Below are positions 21,772-36,574 of a stretch of DNA of 64,000 nt, in pieces. Every line of letters starts with the position of its first letter. Positions within the stretch are counted from its first letter, which is position 1. The notes beneath the pieces were generated by a model that saw only the letters and a list, made by a program, of their open reading frames with translations, was not told where the DNA came from and made no database searches. Made by a program: the position numbers and the translations under genes. The DNA comes from Vanrija pseudolonga (lineage: Eukaryota > Basidiomycota > Tremellomycetes > Trichosporonales > Trichosporonaceae), in contig NC_085852.1 of assembly GCF_020906515.1 (NCBI RefSeq), positions 558,001 through 622,000 of the forward strand, given 5' to 3'.

Positions 21772-22825
21772 GGCACAGTTCGCAAAGACGTCGTTCGACG
21801 CAGCAGGCTACCTCGCCTCGCGGCCGTAAGTGCCTCCCTCCTCGCCCAGCCCTAACCCCCTCCCCAGAACCTACCCAGCCCGGGCATACGACCTAATTCT
21901 GTCCTACCACCGACAGCGGGGCGGGCGTACCTCGCACGCGCTCGACCTGGGCTGCGGGCCAGGCTTCATGGCGCTCAACCTCGCGCCGCACTTCGAGTCC
22001 GTCACTGGCCTCGACCCGTCGTCCAAGATGGTCGCGGTCGGGGTGCAGCCGCCTTCCGGCCCGAAGATCCGCTACGGCGTCGGCACGTCCGAGGACCTCG
22101 GTGCGGCGGGCATCGCGCCGGCCAGCGTGGACCTCGTCGTCGCGGGCCAGGCGGCACACTGGTTCGACCACGCCAAGACGTGGCCGCAGCTGGCGCGCGC
22201 GCTCCGCCCCGGCGGCAGCGTGGCGTACATCGGGTACGGCGAGCTCACGTTCCCCAAGTACCCCCACCTCAATGCCCTCGTCACGCGGTACCACCACGAC
22301 GGGGCCGGAATCGGGCCGCACTGGTCCCAGCCTGGACGGAGCATCGTCGAGGGCCTGCTGGACCGCGTGCCGTTCCCCGTCACGCCGGACTTTGACGCCT
22401 CGCTCCTGTCGGCCCTGCCAGACATCGAGCACGACGAGCCGGGCGTGCATCCTGTTGCCGACGTGATTGCCGAGCCGGAGGCTACGCCCACGCCCACCGC
22501 GAGCAATGGTGGATTCGAGTGGGACCCTACGACGGCGGTGCGCCTCAAGGCTGGCTCTGAAGGCCCGTGGTTCATCCACCGCCAGTGGACCGCCAAGGAC
22601 TTCGAGGCATACCTCCGCACGTCTTCGGCTGTCGCCGGCTACCAGGAGGCACACCCCGACGACAAGGCGAAGCGGAGGAGCACGGGCGGTGACGGCGACA
22701 TTGTCGACCTGTTTGTTGACGAGGTGCGCGACGCGCTCAAGAAGGAGGGCGTCGACTTTGACAAGGAGCCCGTCCACTGCGCGTACCCCCTCGTCCTCGT
22801 CCTCATCAAGAAGAAGCAGCAGTAG
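21770..22825 (+). CDS. Class I SAM-dependent methyltransferase
   Basis: Two exons (21770-21825, 21868-22825) encode 337 residues. MAQFAKTSFDAAGYLASRPTYP and the SAM-binding motif HALDLGCGPGFMALNLA are typical of the trans-aconitate methyltransferase/CRG1 group of small-molecule methyltransferases. ASVDLVVAGQAAHWFDH and LARALRPGGSVAYIGYG are the post-I motifs. A poorly conserved insert with Pro/Thr-rich sequence (about residues 205-225) precedes the C-terminal part. Probably cytosolic; the substrate is likely a carboxylate but not determined. The ATG directly follows a 75-bp CA repeat, and no other in-frame ATG precedes it. Confidence 0.88.
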
Positions 22826-22897
22826 AAGTACCAACGGAATGGATCTAGTAGCATACAGTACAGTTACAACAGCGGAGGCAGCAGCAAGCACGTGTGT

Positions 22898-25800
22898 CTA
22901 GAGCAGAGATGCGGGCGAGGGTGGGCCGTTGTCTTCTGGGACAGCTGCGGGTGTTGGCTGCCACGAGACAAGCAACTCGCGCAGCTCGGGGCTGATGGTT
23001 CGGCGTGCAGGTCGTGCCTCCACCGCCGTCGAGGACGACGCTGACGGCCCAGCCTCCGAAGATTCATTACCGTGCCGGTTGCGAAGCTCGCTGTGACCGC
23101 CCTCACCAGCCTCCTGGTCAATCTCCTCGACGATCGAGCGGAAGCTGAGGAAGAGCACCTCGGCTTGGGCAAGGGTCGTGTCGAGGTCGATCTGGGTCGC
23201 GGGTTAGAAACAGATGTCGCAAATCACTCGCAGCACTCACGGTTCCACTCAAATCATTGGCATACTTGAGCACCTCGTCAAACTCGGTGAGGTAGCGCAA
23301 GATGACGTCGCGGTGGCTGTGGAGCACAGCCAGCGTGATGAAAAGCACAAAGTTGGTCGAGTAGTAGTTGGTCCACAGAACCTCCCACAGCTTGATGACG
23401 TTCTCAAACTTGAACTCGCGCTTGAACGAGATGAGAATCCAGCGGAAGACGAAGAAGAGGTTGAGCGCTTCCGTCTGTTCTGCGGGGTTAGCACATACCG
23501 CAACTTGGTAACCCACCCAGATGAGCGTAGAGCTCAGGGTCCATGAGCTGGACAAGCTGCTGGAGAGTGCTGAGCTGCCTTCGCATGCCACTCTGGTCGC
23601 GGAGGAAGTGCGATTCCTGAGTGGGTCAGATTGGAAGGACTCCCGTAACCCACCATCATCTTCATCACGCCGACCAAGCCCCAGAAGGCGTCGGCCTCGT
23701 TGGCGTCAAACACGTAGTAGATGGGGCTAAGGAGGTCGGACATGCCTGGGTGGGTTAGAACATCAAACCTTCTCTGGCTACCCACCTTGGACATATCCGA
23801 GCTCGGGAGAGTAGACATGATACGTCATGAGCACAGAGCGGAGAGCCGCGATGTGGGCTGGACTTGTCAGTTCGTTCCTGCGGTATAGCTAGCTCACGAT
23901 TCAAGGACGCATGTCCGCCCTCCTCCTCCTTGTCGTGCTCGCCCCAGATGTCAGAGCCGGCGCCACCTCCCTCCTTCTCCTCGTTTCCAGCCTGAGCAAC
24001 CTCGGGCGTAACTGAGTAGAGGGGCTGTTGGCGATCTGTACGTCGGCAGTCGACCTGTGTGGGTTAGCCTCAAAGCTCCTAAGGTCAAACCCACGTCAAT
24101 TCGGTGCCACTCCTCGCGCCATGCCTCGGGCGCCTCGCCACTGTTGGTCTTCTCCCTCCAGCCCGAAAGCAGGGTGACATACTCGATCCTCTTGTCCTGG
24201 AGAAGAGTCTCACGCGCGGCTTCGCGGTGGTCGCGGGCTCCAGGGCCCGTGGTGATACCTCCAACGTCCCAGGGCACAACACCGAGCAGCACCTCCCAGC
24301 CCTCACGGCGCGTAGCCTGCTGCTCGGGCTCGGGACTGTCGGTGAACCCTCGGCGGAAGATCTCGCGACGGACGAAGAGCTCGTCCCTGCCCTCCTCGAT
24401 GAACTCGGCCCAGTCGGCGGCCGTGATCGGGTGGTTGGGAGTCCTGGTGGTCTTGGGAGCTGGACCCCTCGAGGCGTGGGGAATCACCGAGAAGATCCCC
24501 AGAGAAGTCTCGTCGGTGCCGCTCTCCGAGCCCGGCCGGCCGGCCTGCGCTGCCAGCTCATCGCGGCGCGACTTCTCGCCCTCCTCGGCAACAACGCGAG
24601 CCCAACGAGCGAGGTACAGTCTGGCCGACTCAAACTCGCTGGCAACGTCGGGGGCTCTCTGGGAGCCAAGCTTGGGAGTGAGGCGGGACGAGTTCTCCCA
24701 CTCTCCCGGCGCGTTCACCAGGCTGCGGAAGGCCGGAGGAAGATGAGGCACGACAGGCTTGGCTAACGGGTGGTTGAGAACATTCTGGGCAGTGTGCCTT
24801 GCGATGTTGGTGATGCTCGACAAACCGACAAGGAGTGACTCGCGCGGCGAAGCGGTGCCGACAGCAGCAACGAGACTTGGGTACTGCAGGTGCGGTGGGT
24901 AGTTTTGCTGCTGCTCCTCTTCAGTACCAGACCGGCGGGGTTCCTCGTAGCCTGCCTCGTGAACTTCGCGGTCTGCGCGGCTGGGGTTGATGAGCCAAAG
25001 CTCGCCTCCGCGGTTGTTGCTCGCCGTGATGAGGCGGGAGCGGAGGAGGGTTGCGTGTTGACGGAGGACGTTGAGGAAGGGAGGGAAGCCCCAAGGTGGG
25101 GTGGGAGGGTCCGAGGATCTTGGGGTAGTCACCAGAGGTGTTTGGTCATCGTGGAAGAAGAGGGTTGGGAGGGAGACACCTCCCTGCAGGCTGGAAGGTT
25201 AGCGTCATCTGCCCAAGATCGTAACCTTACTTGAAAGTGGCAGAGCCGTACCAATGTGACAGGCTGGGCTGAGTGGTGTCAGCTGCTAGCCATACAAGAA
25301 TCTCGGCCTAGCTCACAGGATAGACTAAGATGCTGTAGATGTTGGTGACCGGGATGGAGAAGGCATATTTCTCTCCCCTCGGCGCGGGGACCGAAACAAA
25401 CACGTAGCCTTAGAGAGTCAGCGCACATATTCAATGGCGTAGCACCGCCTTGCCTCCCGAGGGAGCAATTCAAGACGCGCAACCTTCCACACCGGCAGAA
25501 CTCACCGTCTTCCTCGGTCGGCGTGCCGGTCGGGCGGCCCTCAACGAGCAGATAACTCTGCTGGTCCTCGCTCGACATGCGCATGAACAGCTCGTCGGGG
25601 ACCCAAACGACGAGGATCTCCTTGGCTGTCGCTGAGCGGGCGCGCGCGCCGTGGTCGGACGTGTCGCCAGGGTTGCGGGGCACGTCGCGGTCCACCTCGA
25701 CGAGGCCGAGCATGCCCGAGATGTTGTCGCGCTTCAGCTGCGTCGGGTGGATAGCGACGTGCGACTTGGCGTAGATGAGGCGCGCCTTCTTGTTGCTGTC

Positions 25801-26026
25801 GTTGGTCGCGGGCGTCGCAGTGCCGGGCGTCGGCGCACCAGAGCCAGAGCCACCGCGCTGGCCCGGGGCAGGGATGTGCTCAAACGACTCGGTCGACGCC
25901 CGCGTCGGCTGCTCGCTCGAGCCTTGGCGGAACGGCTGGGAGGGTTAGATGGGGTCAAGGGCGGCATAACGTCGGTGGCGATCCCGAGGGAAGGCGCCCA
26001 CTCACGTTCTTGTCTGTCCTCGCCAT
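22898..26026 (-). CDS. GYP7: TBC-domain Rab GTPase-activating protein, GYP7-type
   Basis: Eleven exons on the minus strand (26026-26006, 25935-25506, 25408-25317, 25268-25231, 25190-24095, 24054-23898, 23857-23786, 23745-23654, 23616-23517, 23479-23241, 23191-22898) sum to 876 residues. The N-terminal half carries the long non-catalytic region of GYP7/TBC1D15 relatives. The catalytic TBC domain includes WHRIDVDCRRTDRQ with the arginine finger, ELGYVQGMSDLLSPIYY with the glutamine finger, and FFVFRWILISFKREF. It should stimulate GTP hydrolysis by the vacuolar Rab Ypt7. The gene symbol is by family resemblance. Exon 1 codes for only seven residues. Confidence 0.88.
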
Positions 26027-27183
26027 TGTGTTGCCGCTGATCTCTTGTCTTGCCGTGTGCGTGTGTTGAAGAGTGTGCAAGGCTGTCTATGGCTGTCTGG
26101 GCAAAGACAAGGGGGCAGACAAGCAATATGTATGCGAGCGTTGGGCGGTGTGAAGATGCGTCGGAAGAGAGGGAGGGCAGACTGGTCGATCCAGTCACTG
26201 CGACACGCGCGTCATAATCTCAAGCATCGCCGAGAGACGCTGATGGTGCGTGCGGATCACGTAAATGCGTACCCCATTTTAGTGTTGCAGGGTCTCGGTC
26301 CGACAATCTGGGTCAAGGGCCCGGTGATGGACGGACACCCATGACGACATTGCCGGCGCCGACGCGACGCGACGCCGACAACAACAACAACAACACCGAC
26401 GCTCGATGGTGCCGCAGGCATAAACGACGGTGCGTAGAGCGAGTTGGGGAGCAATGGCACGTGGTTGTCAAACAGCGAGCACAGCGACCGACCGAGATAC
26501 TAGGTAACGTGCGGTGACTGACTGACTGACGAGAGCCAGCACCTTGCCACCCACCGCCCACCACCGCCCACCACCACCACCATCAACAACCTTCATTGAC
26601 AACACGCAAAAAATATTCCTGCCTCTGTTGTGTTAATCAGAGCCTGGCCCCAGTAGACCAGAGTGACTATACCACGTCTAACGACCATAAGGAAGCACAG
26701 TTTCAACCAGGCAGTCATCTAGACAGGCCAGACTCAGACACCTAATGAGAACGCTGGCCAGGCCATAGTCGCAGAGCTAGTCATGGCAGTCCTCCACGCG
26801 GAGAGAACGCATAACTCTGGGAGCTAACTTGCAGTGACCAGGAGCGGACTCGAACCGAGGACCCCTGGTTTCTAGCTCTAGGCTTAGAAATGCGCAAGTG
26901 TCAACAGCCGAGCCAGAACCCGTTGCGAAACGGCGGCACTCATAGACAGGATAGTGATCCTGGCTGGGCCTGCCGGTCGCCTTTGAATGGATCTGAGACA
27001 AGTCAGGCGCGGTGCGTCCCTAGCGCATGCTGTGCTTCATTTGGACTCGGTCGCACGCCTATGTGAGTTCTGGTTAGTTGCGCATACAGTTGAGTGCACC
27101 GATGCATGCGCTCGGCGTGGGTGTGTGCACGGTCAACTCCATGTGTGGCACATATCATCACCAAACCTACAACCCACCTCGCA
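26027..27183. other. Intergenic between TBC and beta-galactosidase genes
   Basis: No protein gene is seen. It contains a CAA/CAACAA-rich stretch near 26380-26395, a short GACT tandem repeat near 26515-26530, and a tRNA-like segment near 26845-26925 described separately. Confidence 0.5.
26846..26922 (-). other. tRNA-like segment (A- and B-box remnants)
   Basis: On the minus strand GGTTCGAGTCC (26856-26846) is a perfect RNA polymerase III B box, and TGGCTCGGCTG (26915-26905) resembles an A box about 48 bases upstream. The acceptor arms do not pair and the T stem has only three of five pairs, so I do not call a working tRNA. It may be a decayed tRNA, the head of a SINE-like element, or chance. 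Confidence 0.25.
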
Positions 27184-30237
<3,054 letters not shown>

Positions 30238-30851
30238 GGTGCATGCGTGGGAGCTGGGGCTGGCGCTGCTGGCTCGCAGCTTAAGATTTGTGACTGATAT
30301 TTGTTGTTGCGTCAGTCGTTCGGGCAAATCGCCGGGTGCGGCGGCCACTAGCGCGAACGCTGGCATTGGACTTGCTTCGCCGCGAGATTCCCGTTCATGC
30401 GAGATATTCCCGTTCGCTGCGTAGTGGGCAGGACGGTCCCCCGCCCCCGGGGGGCCGCGGCGCATGGTTTCACGTGTTCCATGATCTGATATCGTGGCAA
30501 TGTAGATGGGTGTAGGGGCTCGCTTGGTGGTGAGACAGGGGTGGGCGGTGGCGTGGGGTGGTGTGGTGGCATCCTCCTCAGACAAAAAATCTGCAGCACC
30601 AGTGTCGAGGACCTGCTTCTTTGCAGGCACTCTGCTGCGCCGTATCCCCACAACTGAGCTACATCTCTGCAACCCATGCACACGATCTCAGCGGACACAT
30701 GTCGCGGATGATCCGACAAGACCCCGCACTTCCCACCATGCCCCGCCCCCCACAACCCCACACCACATGCCACTGATCCGGCGCCAGGCCCGATTTCCAA
30801 AACGTAAGATAAGTCGTGCCGGCCGAAAGATAGTTGCAATCGCATGCAGAG

Positions 30852-30980
30852 ATTCCCGTTCTGTCTCACATGCCGCGGCATGTGGTGTGGAGCGAGATGC
30901 GATCACGGGGTGGGTGTGGCAGCTGTCACCTCACGACATTTGACTGCAACCTCGTGTGGATTCCCGTTCTGTCTCACATG
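30852..30980. promoter_or_regulatory. Two composite motif copies
   Basis: Two exact copies of a 20-nt-plus element, ATTCCCGTTC running directly into TCTGTCTCAC and then ATG, lie at about 30852-30872 and 30960-30980, spaced 108 bases apart. Each copy joins both repeated 10-mers of the region in the same order and orientation. Confidence 0.6.
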
Positions 30981-31064
30981 TTCCTTGCACTAAAGCGCGG
31001 CTATCGGCGGCTTGGCGGCTTGGACTACATCCAGAGGTGTTACTCCACGGCGCTCCAGTAGAGT

Positions 31065-31130
31065 GTGAGACAGACGCGCTCGGTCCTGTGGAGTGAGACA
31101 GATTGGACGGGAGCCGCGGTATGAGACAGA
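31065..31130. promoter_or_regulatory. Triple GTGAGACAGA cluster before transporter
   Basis: Three copies of the GAGACAGA core (31065-31074, 31093-31102, 31121-31130) are evenly spaced, each 28 bases from the next. They sit 64-129 bases upstream of the transporter ATG. Even spacing near 2.7 helical turns suggests a multimeric binding platform. Confidence 0.6.
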
Positions 31131-31193
31131 TAGCAGCACTTAAAGCCGGCTTGTTCGAGGACTGATGAGTGACCCCACACCCCCAAACACACA

Positions 31194-33211
31194 ATGTCTT
31201 TACCCTCCCCTACAGACCTTGACAAGAAGCACTTTGACGCGCACGATGAGGTCGCTGAGCTGCCGGGCAAGAAGCAGCACTTGTCGGTGGGTACCGACGC
31301 TGCCCAGCGCGTCACGCCACTAACATCCGCAGGCTGAGCTCACCGCCGCGCTGGACGGCACGTCCATCCCCCGCTGGTCAGCCGCCGCACTCAAGCTCTA
31401 CAGCAAGTTCACCCCCACAGTACCGCTGACCCCAGTGTCCATCTTTGTCGCGCTATGCTGCTCCTATGCAAACGGGTACGACGGCAGCGTGATGACGGCG
31501 TTGATTGCTGTAAGTGGCGTGGCGCGGGGCAGAGTGGCACAATTCGACTCTTCGTTAACCACCCCACCTCCCCCCAGATGGACCACTTCCAGAAACGCTT
31601 CCACGCCGGCACGACAGGCGGCAAGGTCGGCGCCATCTTCGGCGTGTACAATGCCGGGTGCTTCATCGGCGGCCCGTTCGGCGCGTTCACGATGGACAGG
31701 TTCGGCCGGCGCTGGTGTATGGGCTCGGGCTCGCTCCTCATCGTTGTCGGGAGTGTGCTCACGTCGACCGCGACGACCTTGGTTCAGGTCAGTGGCGCGG
31801 CGCGGGGCAGTTCCAGCGCGGAAAATCAAAAAGAAAAGACGGCTGACCCCGCCAGTTCATCATCGGCCGTTTCGTCCTCGGCTTTGGCATCGCCTTTGTA
31901 CAGATGGCCGGGCCTTCATACACCATGGAAGTCGCCCTCCCGCAATGGCGAGGCCGCTGCACGGGACTCTACAACGTGGGCTGGTATTTTGGGGCGATCC
32001 CGGCCGCGGCGATAACATGTACGTTACGTCCTTGGGAGAGGCGGCCCCACTCACGCCTGCCCAGTCGGCACCAACTACATCAACTCGAACCTGTCGTGGC
32101 AGCTGCCGCTCATTTTCCAGTGTTTCGCCGCGGTGCTAGTTATCGGCCTGAGCCCGTTCATCCCCGAGTCGCCCCGTTTCCTGATGTCGCGAGGTAGGGA
32201 GGAGGACGCCAAGGCCTTCCTGGCCAAGTATCGTGCGTGTGGCGGGAGTGAGGCACGAGCTACAGCTGACTCGCGCCAGACGGCGGAGGCGACGAAAACG
32301 CGCCCCTCGTCAAGCTCGAGCTCGAGGAGATGCGCGCGTCCCTGAGCGCGGTCGACCCCGCCCCGTGGTGGGACTACCGCCCGCTCTTCTCGACCAAGGC
32401 GAGCAGGTGGCGCATGGCGCAGGGTGAGTGAGCGGTCACCTCGCAGCTGACGCCCCCAGTCGCCATGATGTCCATCTTTGGCCAGTTCAGCGGTAACGGC
32501 CTGGCGTACTTCGCCACGGTGATCTACGCCAACATTGGCGTGACGAGCACGACCGCGCAGCTGGGGTACAACCTGCTCTATGCTGCGATGTGTGCGGTCG
32601 GCGCGCTGTCCGGTGCCGCGCTCACCGACCACATGCCCCGCCGTATGGTATTGACATTTGGTACGCTGCTGCTGGCGGTCCTGCTTGGGATCTTCACCGG
32701 GCTCAACTCGATCATCGACAAGGACTTGGTCAGGGGGGTGCCGATTGACGAGGGGGTGGGCAAGGGTGCCATTGCGGTGTAGTGAGTCTCGAGGAGCAAG
32801 AACCACGGCGCTAGTTCACCGCTGACCACCCCCAGCGTCCTCTTCGGCGTCGCCTGCGCATTCACCTACACCCCCCTCCAGGCCGTCGTCCCCGTGGAAG
32901 CGCTGAGCACGAGCATGCGCGCCAAGGGCTTGGCGGTGTCCAACTTCCTCATGCAGGGCATGGGCTTTGTCAACATGTTTGCTGGGCCCGTGGGCCTGGG
33001 CAGCATCGGGTACCGATACATCTTCGTCTTTGTGGTGTGGGACGTGATCGAGGCGGCGTGCTGGTGGTTGTTTGGGTGAGTGGGGCGAGAAGAGGATGTG
33101 GAGGCGCTGGAGCTAACCCGAGGCAGTGTCGAGGCCCGCGGCCGGACCCTCGAGGAACTCGACTGGATCTACGAGCAGCCCAACCCTGTCAAGGCGAGCA
33201 AGAAGCTTTAG
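31194..33211 (+). CDS. MFS sugar transporter, lactose-permease-like
   Basis: Nine exons (31194-31286, 31333-31509, 31578-31787, 31856-32018, 32065-32232, 32280-32423, 32460-32781, 32836-33075, 33127-33211) encode 533 residues. About twelve membrane segments and sugar-porter motifs are present: YANGYDGSVMTALIAM in helix 1, DRFGRRW, PESPRFLMSRGR, and GRTLEELDWIYE after the last helix. The N-terminal ~55 residues are hydrophilic. Position and orientation next to the beta-galactosidase suggest it imports lactose or another galactoside across the plasma membrane. That substrate is inferred from context; sequence alone supports only a disaccharide/hexose porter of the LAC12-like branch. Confidence 0.9.
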
Positions 33212-33955
33212 GCGGTGTTTGTGGCGAGAAGGCGCGAGGTACATAGTGAGCGCCGCGCCAGTTTGTTGGGCCACATGGGGGGCTATGCCACTTTATCCTG
33301 TTCCTACAGTACCAACGAGCCTGTGCCCAGCCTAGTTTCTCTCGATTGAATGAATGCATCGTCTTGTATTATCTCCTACTTGCCTAGTGTCGCCAGATCC
33401 TCAACGAGGCAGATATTTGACCAGTGGGTTGAGGAAGATCTGGGCGCACTGGAGAGCGTGCCGGCACGACGACCGCCACGATAAGTCGCCCCTCTAGACG
33501 CCGCATCAGCCGCTGTGGTGGGTGTCGTCGGAGATGCGAGCTGTCGGATGTAGCCCTGATCTGTAACATCGCACTGGCACTGTCGCATGCAAAAGAGTGG
33601 TCTGTCCTGGCTCTACTCGCATTCGAACACCCTTGCAATAATCCCTGTTGCCTTTTTGTCTCAATGGCTCAGAACCAAGGTTATGTTCTAACACTAACAG
33701 TATACCAGTACAGTGGCCCACGTCATGCTGGGAGCTAGACATGCTGTCCGTCCAGGGGTCATACCCGGGCCACGGGGTGCAGTGTGCAGTGCACTCGCGT
33801 TCGCGCGTGCACAGAGACACCAATAATATCGCTTGTAAAGCTGGGGACACTCCCGCGCATGCATGAATGGTATATCTGACCGTTAGCAATGCCACACACC
33901 CACCCGCTCGCCCGACTCACACAAAATGCTGGTTATACAACTGCCACCTCCGCGT
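33212..33955. other. Intergenic, no gene seen
   Basis: This is a tail-to-tail region between the transporter and VPS51. No ORF or RNA gene is supported. Confidence 0.5.
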
Positions 33956-34741
33956 CTACTTGGCCGCAGAGACATCGACCACCTCCCTCCCCTCGGCGAG
34001 GATCCCATCGATCCCCTCGACATCCCCGTAGCCCTTGATCTCGGCCTCGACGCGCTCCCACGCGGCCGTGACTGCGTCCGGCCCATCGCCAGCAAGCACC
34101 ATGAGGCGCACACGCTCGAGCCCCTGCGCGGCAGCGGCGCGCGCGCGGTCGCCGTCGGCAAGCGGCGCCTTCTCCGTCAACGCGACGCTGTCGGCCAGCT
34201 GGGAGATATCGGAGAACCGCTCCTGCAAAGACGTGACGATGCTTAACAGCTGCGGAGTGCGTGTGTTGAGCTGCGCGATCGTGTCGCCCGCGCTGAAGAG
34301 CTGGTGGTGGTGGTTGTACACCAGGGTATGGCGGGACGAGTGCAGCCGCCCCACGTCGGCAGCGAGCACGGACGTGCTCCCCATCAGCTCGGCGAGGGTG
34401 GCTTTCGCGATCAGGTCCTCGTAGTACTCTGATGGGGAGAAGTTGGGCGACGTGAGGTCGAGCGCACCGTCGCCGCCGCGCCGCTGCTTCCTGCGTGCGC
34501 CGCCGCCGTTGCCGTTGCTCCCACCGCCTGGTGTCGCCGGTGCGCTGCCTGGGCCGGGGCTCGACGCGCCGTCCCGCTTCAAGCCGTAAAAGTCGCGCAG
34601 CTGCTCGCGCCGTGCTGCTCGCCTTGCGTCGGCTGCCGCGTTGTTTGGGGTGCGGGTCGGGCTGAGCACGCGCTCGGGCACCGGTCCGGAGGGCGTGGAC
34701 GGCATCGAGGAGGTCCGTGGTGGTAGTGGTGTTGTTGCCAT
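33956..34741 (-). CDS. VPS51: VPS51 homologue, GARP/EARP tethering complex
   Basis: This is a single exon of 261 residues. A low-complexity, Pro/Gly-rich N-terminus contains EQLRDFYGLKRDG, then LTSPNFSPSEYYEDLIAKAT, LAELMGSTSVLAADVGRLHS and SRHTLVYNHHHQLFSAGDTI, the conserved Vps51/Vps67 coiled-coil block. Yeast Vps51 is similarly small. As part of GARP it tethers endosome-derived vesicles at the trans-Golgi and binds the t-SNARE Tlg1. I took the ATG at 34741 because the sequence upstream in frame is unlike coding. Confidence 0.88.
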   Translation of the reverse strand: MATTPLPPRTSSMPSTPSGPVPERVLSPTRTPNNAAADARRAARREQLRDFYGLKRDGASSPGPGSAPATPGGGSNGNGGGARRKQRRGGDGALDLTSPNFSPSEYYEDLIAKATLAELMGSTSVLAADVGRLHSSRHTLVYNHHHQLFSAGDTIAQLNTRTPQLLSIVTSLQERFSDISQLADSVALTEKAPLADGDRARAAAAQGLERVRLMVLAGDGPDAVTAAWERVEAEIKGYGDVEGIDGILAEGREVVDVSAAK

Positions 34742-36574
34742 GGTTGTGGTGGTGGTGAAACAGGCCGTTGCTGGTCGTCGCCGTTGGTGGTTGTTTAAGG
34801 TGAACTGGACGTGGAGGTCGGGGCGTGGTGGAGGTGGTGGAGAAAGGCGTACAATTGTTGCATGCCTAATTTCCGCGCCTACATTCGCGCCTACCTTCAC
34901 TGGTTGTTGTTGTCAACTTTGTCCATTTGTGCCGATGCGCGATTATGCACAAGGCAATGCATGTCGCTGTCCCAACTCGTACCCCGACGCGTACGCGTCT
35001 CCGAGAAACGCGGTGCACGTCGTCGCCGATCATTTCTCGGCGTCGACGTCGGTCCAAGATCGACGCACCGCAAAATGTAAACAATGGCTGTTGGCAGTGA
35101 CGACATGCGCTGCAGCAAGACGTTTCGGGCGGTGCCTCTTTGTCCCAAGATCGCCTGTTATCAGTCCTCAAACACGCAACGCCGCAGCATTTCATATTCT
35201 TGGTATTCTGGTAGAGCACCGCAACTTGGGGGCTTGCTATAGATATGTCTAATGCGCAGATGGGCGACAAGGCGGTGTGCAGTATGGCAGATCGTGGCAC
35301 TGTTTGCGATCGACTTCGGCAGTGCCTCGTCGACCGAGAGTGACCTCCCCGACCGGATCAGCTCCCCAAGACCCGAAGCGCATGGCCCGAAGTCCTCGAC
35401 CCAGCCTCCACAAGCAGCTAGTCCGACGCCGCGGTGTCGAAATTCCGTCCGCCCAGGCCGGACGCGAGGCGAGACGACGCCCGAAGCGGTCGCTGAGAGC
35501 ACCAGCCAGATCGCGCGACCCAGATGAGATCGCCCACTGTCGCTGCCACCATGCCGGATCTCATTGTCCCATGGCCCACCGATCCACCGAGCCCACACCG
35601 GTGCAGACCCCGTGACGCGACAAGCGCCGTCAATAGCGTTGCTCGAAATCGCGCAGTGGGGAGGTTGGAACCAAACACAGATCTGGGGCTGGACGCGGGG
35701 TGCAGGCAGCGCACGACGGCGCCGCTGCGCTCAGCGACCGAGCCGAGCAGAAGCGCTGCTGCTTGCCTTGTCCGCGCCGCATTCCGACGACTGCACTAGC
35801 CGCGAGTGGGACGAGGCTTGGCATCGGAGTGGTGGTGCTTGACACGGCTCTCAGTGGCGACTGGCTCGGCCGCCGTCGTCGTAAGCTCTGCTTGGTGCAT
35901 TTTGTTGTGTGACGGGCTGTAATTTGTCTTGGCGGGTTGGAGACGGGGCGGCGGCGAGGACGGCATCGTTGACGTAGGTCGCTGCAAGTTGGCCGAATGG
36001 TTGCCGTGGTGCTGCTGCCCTGGTGCCTTCCCTCGGCCGCTGCCAGCTGGTCTGTGCGTCAGGGGCAGCCCTACGGCGCATTCTCCAGTGACGTCGAGAT
36101 AACTCGCTTTTCCCTGACACGACACTGGAGTCACGCCACTTTTGGTGCAGCTGCTGTGCGCCCCTCCATTGCGCCCCCTGCGCCCTCTGCTGTTTTGCCC
36201 GAAACACGCGCCAAAAGCAAAAGAAAGTTGGTCGGAGCCAAGAGCGCAGTCATCTGGCCGTCCTCGTCTTGCTGCCTTTCGCCACCGGCACAGCGAACGC
36301 ACTGCTCTTGCTCCTCCTGCTCCTGCTCCTCTCGACTCACTCCACTTGTTCGGTGCACCGGCCTCACCCGAACAAGCACTACTTAACCAGGCGACGCCAG
36401 ACGCCAGAGCACGTTCCACCCCATCGATCCATCCGAACCACACAACAACGCCCCAGCCAGGCCTCGACGACTTTTTTTGCGCCCAACCCCCTTCTTAAAG
36501 GACTACCAACGCGCCAACACCGCTCAACTAGTCTCCTCGTCTAACAAACCATCGCCACTCGAAACACATCCAAC
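34742..36574. other. Long intergenic, nothing recognised
   Basis: These 1.8 kb separate divergent genes. Several ORFs of 60-200 codons overlap on both strands, which is expected for GC-rich DNA, and none looks like a known family. I see no RNA gene. The stretch just before 36575 is CA-rich leader sequence. Confidence 0.45.

Larger units (their letters stand above)
30238..31193. promoter_or_regulatory. Divergent promoter of galactosidase/transporter pair
   Basis: This 956-bp region between two divergent ATGs is rich in short repeats. ATTCCCGTTC occurs at 30387-30396, 30406-30415, 30852-30861 and 30960-30969. TCTGTCTCAC or its reverse complement GTGAGACAGA occurs exactly at 30860-30869, 30968-30977, 31065-31074 and 31093-31102, with one-mismatch copies at 30530-30539 and 31121-31130. 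The density and the divergent catabolic pair suggest binding sites of an inducer-responsive regulator. Confidence 0.6.

Noticed and set aside
24104-24766. A 220-codon plus-strand ORF
   Set aside because: It is the antisense shadow of the large fifth exon of the GYP7-type gene, which carries recognisable sequence.
26846-26922. A functional tRNA gene
   Set aside because: The acceptor ends do not pair and the T stem has only three pairs, so only a tRNA-like remnant is reported.
30238-31193. A CRISPR array, because of the regularly spaced repeats
   Set aside because: The repeats are 10-mers in a fungal divergent promoter in both orientations, without direct-repeat/spacer architecture.
35161-36443. 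Several ORFs of 90-215 codons on both strands between VPS51 and the tetraspan gene
   Set aside because: The long ORFs overlap each other on opposite strands and none has domain-like sequence, so coding is not supported.
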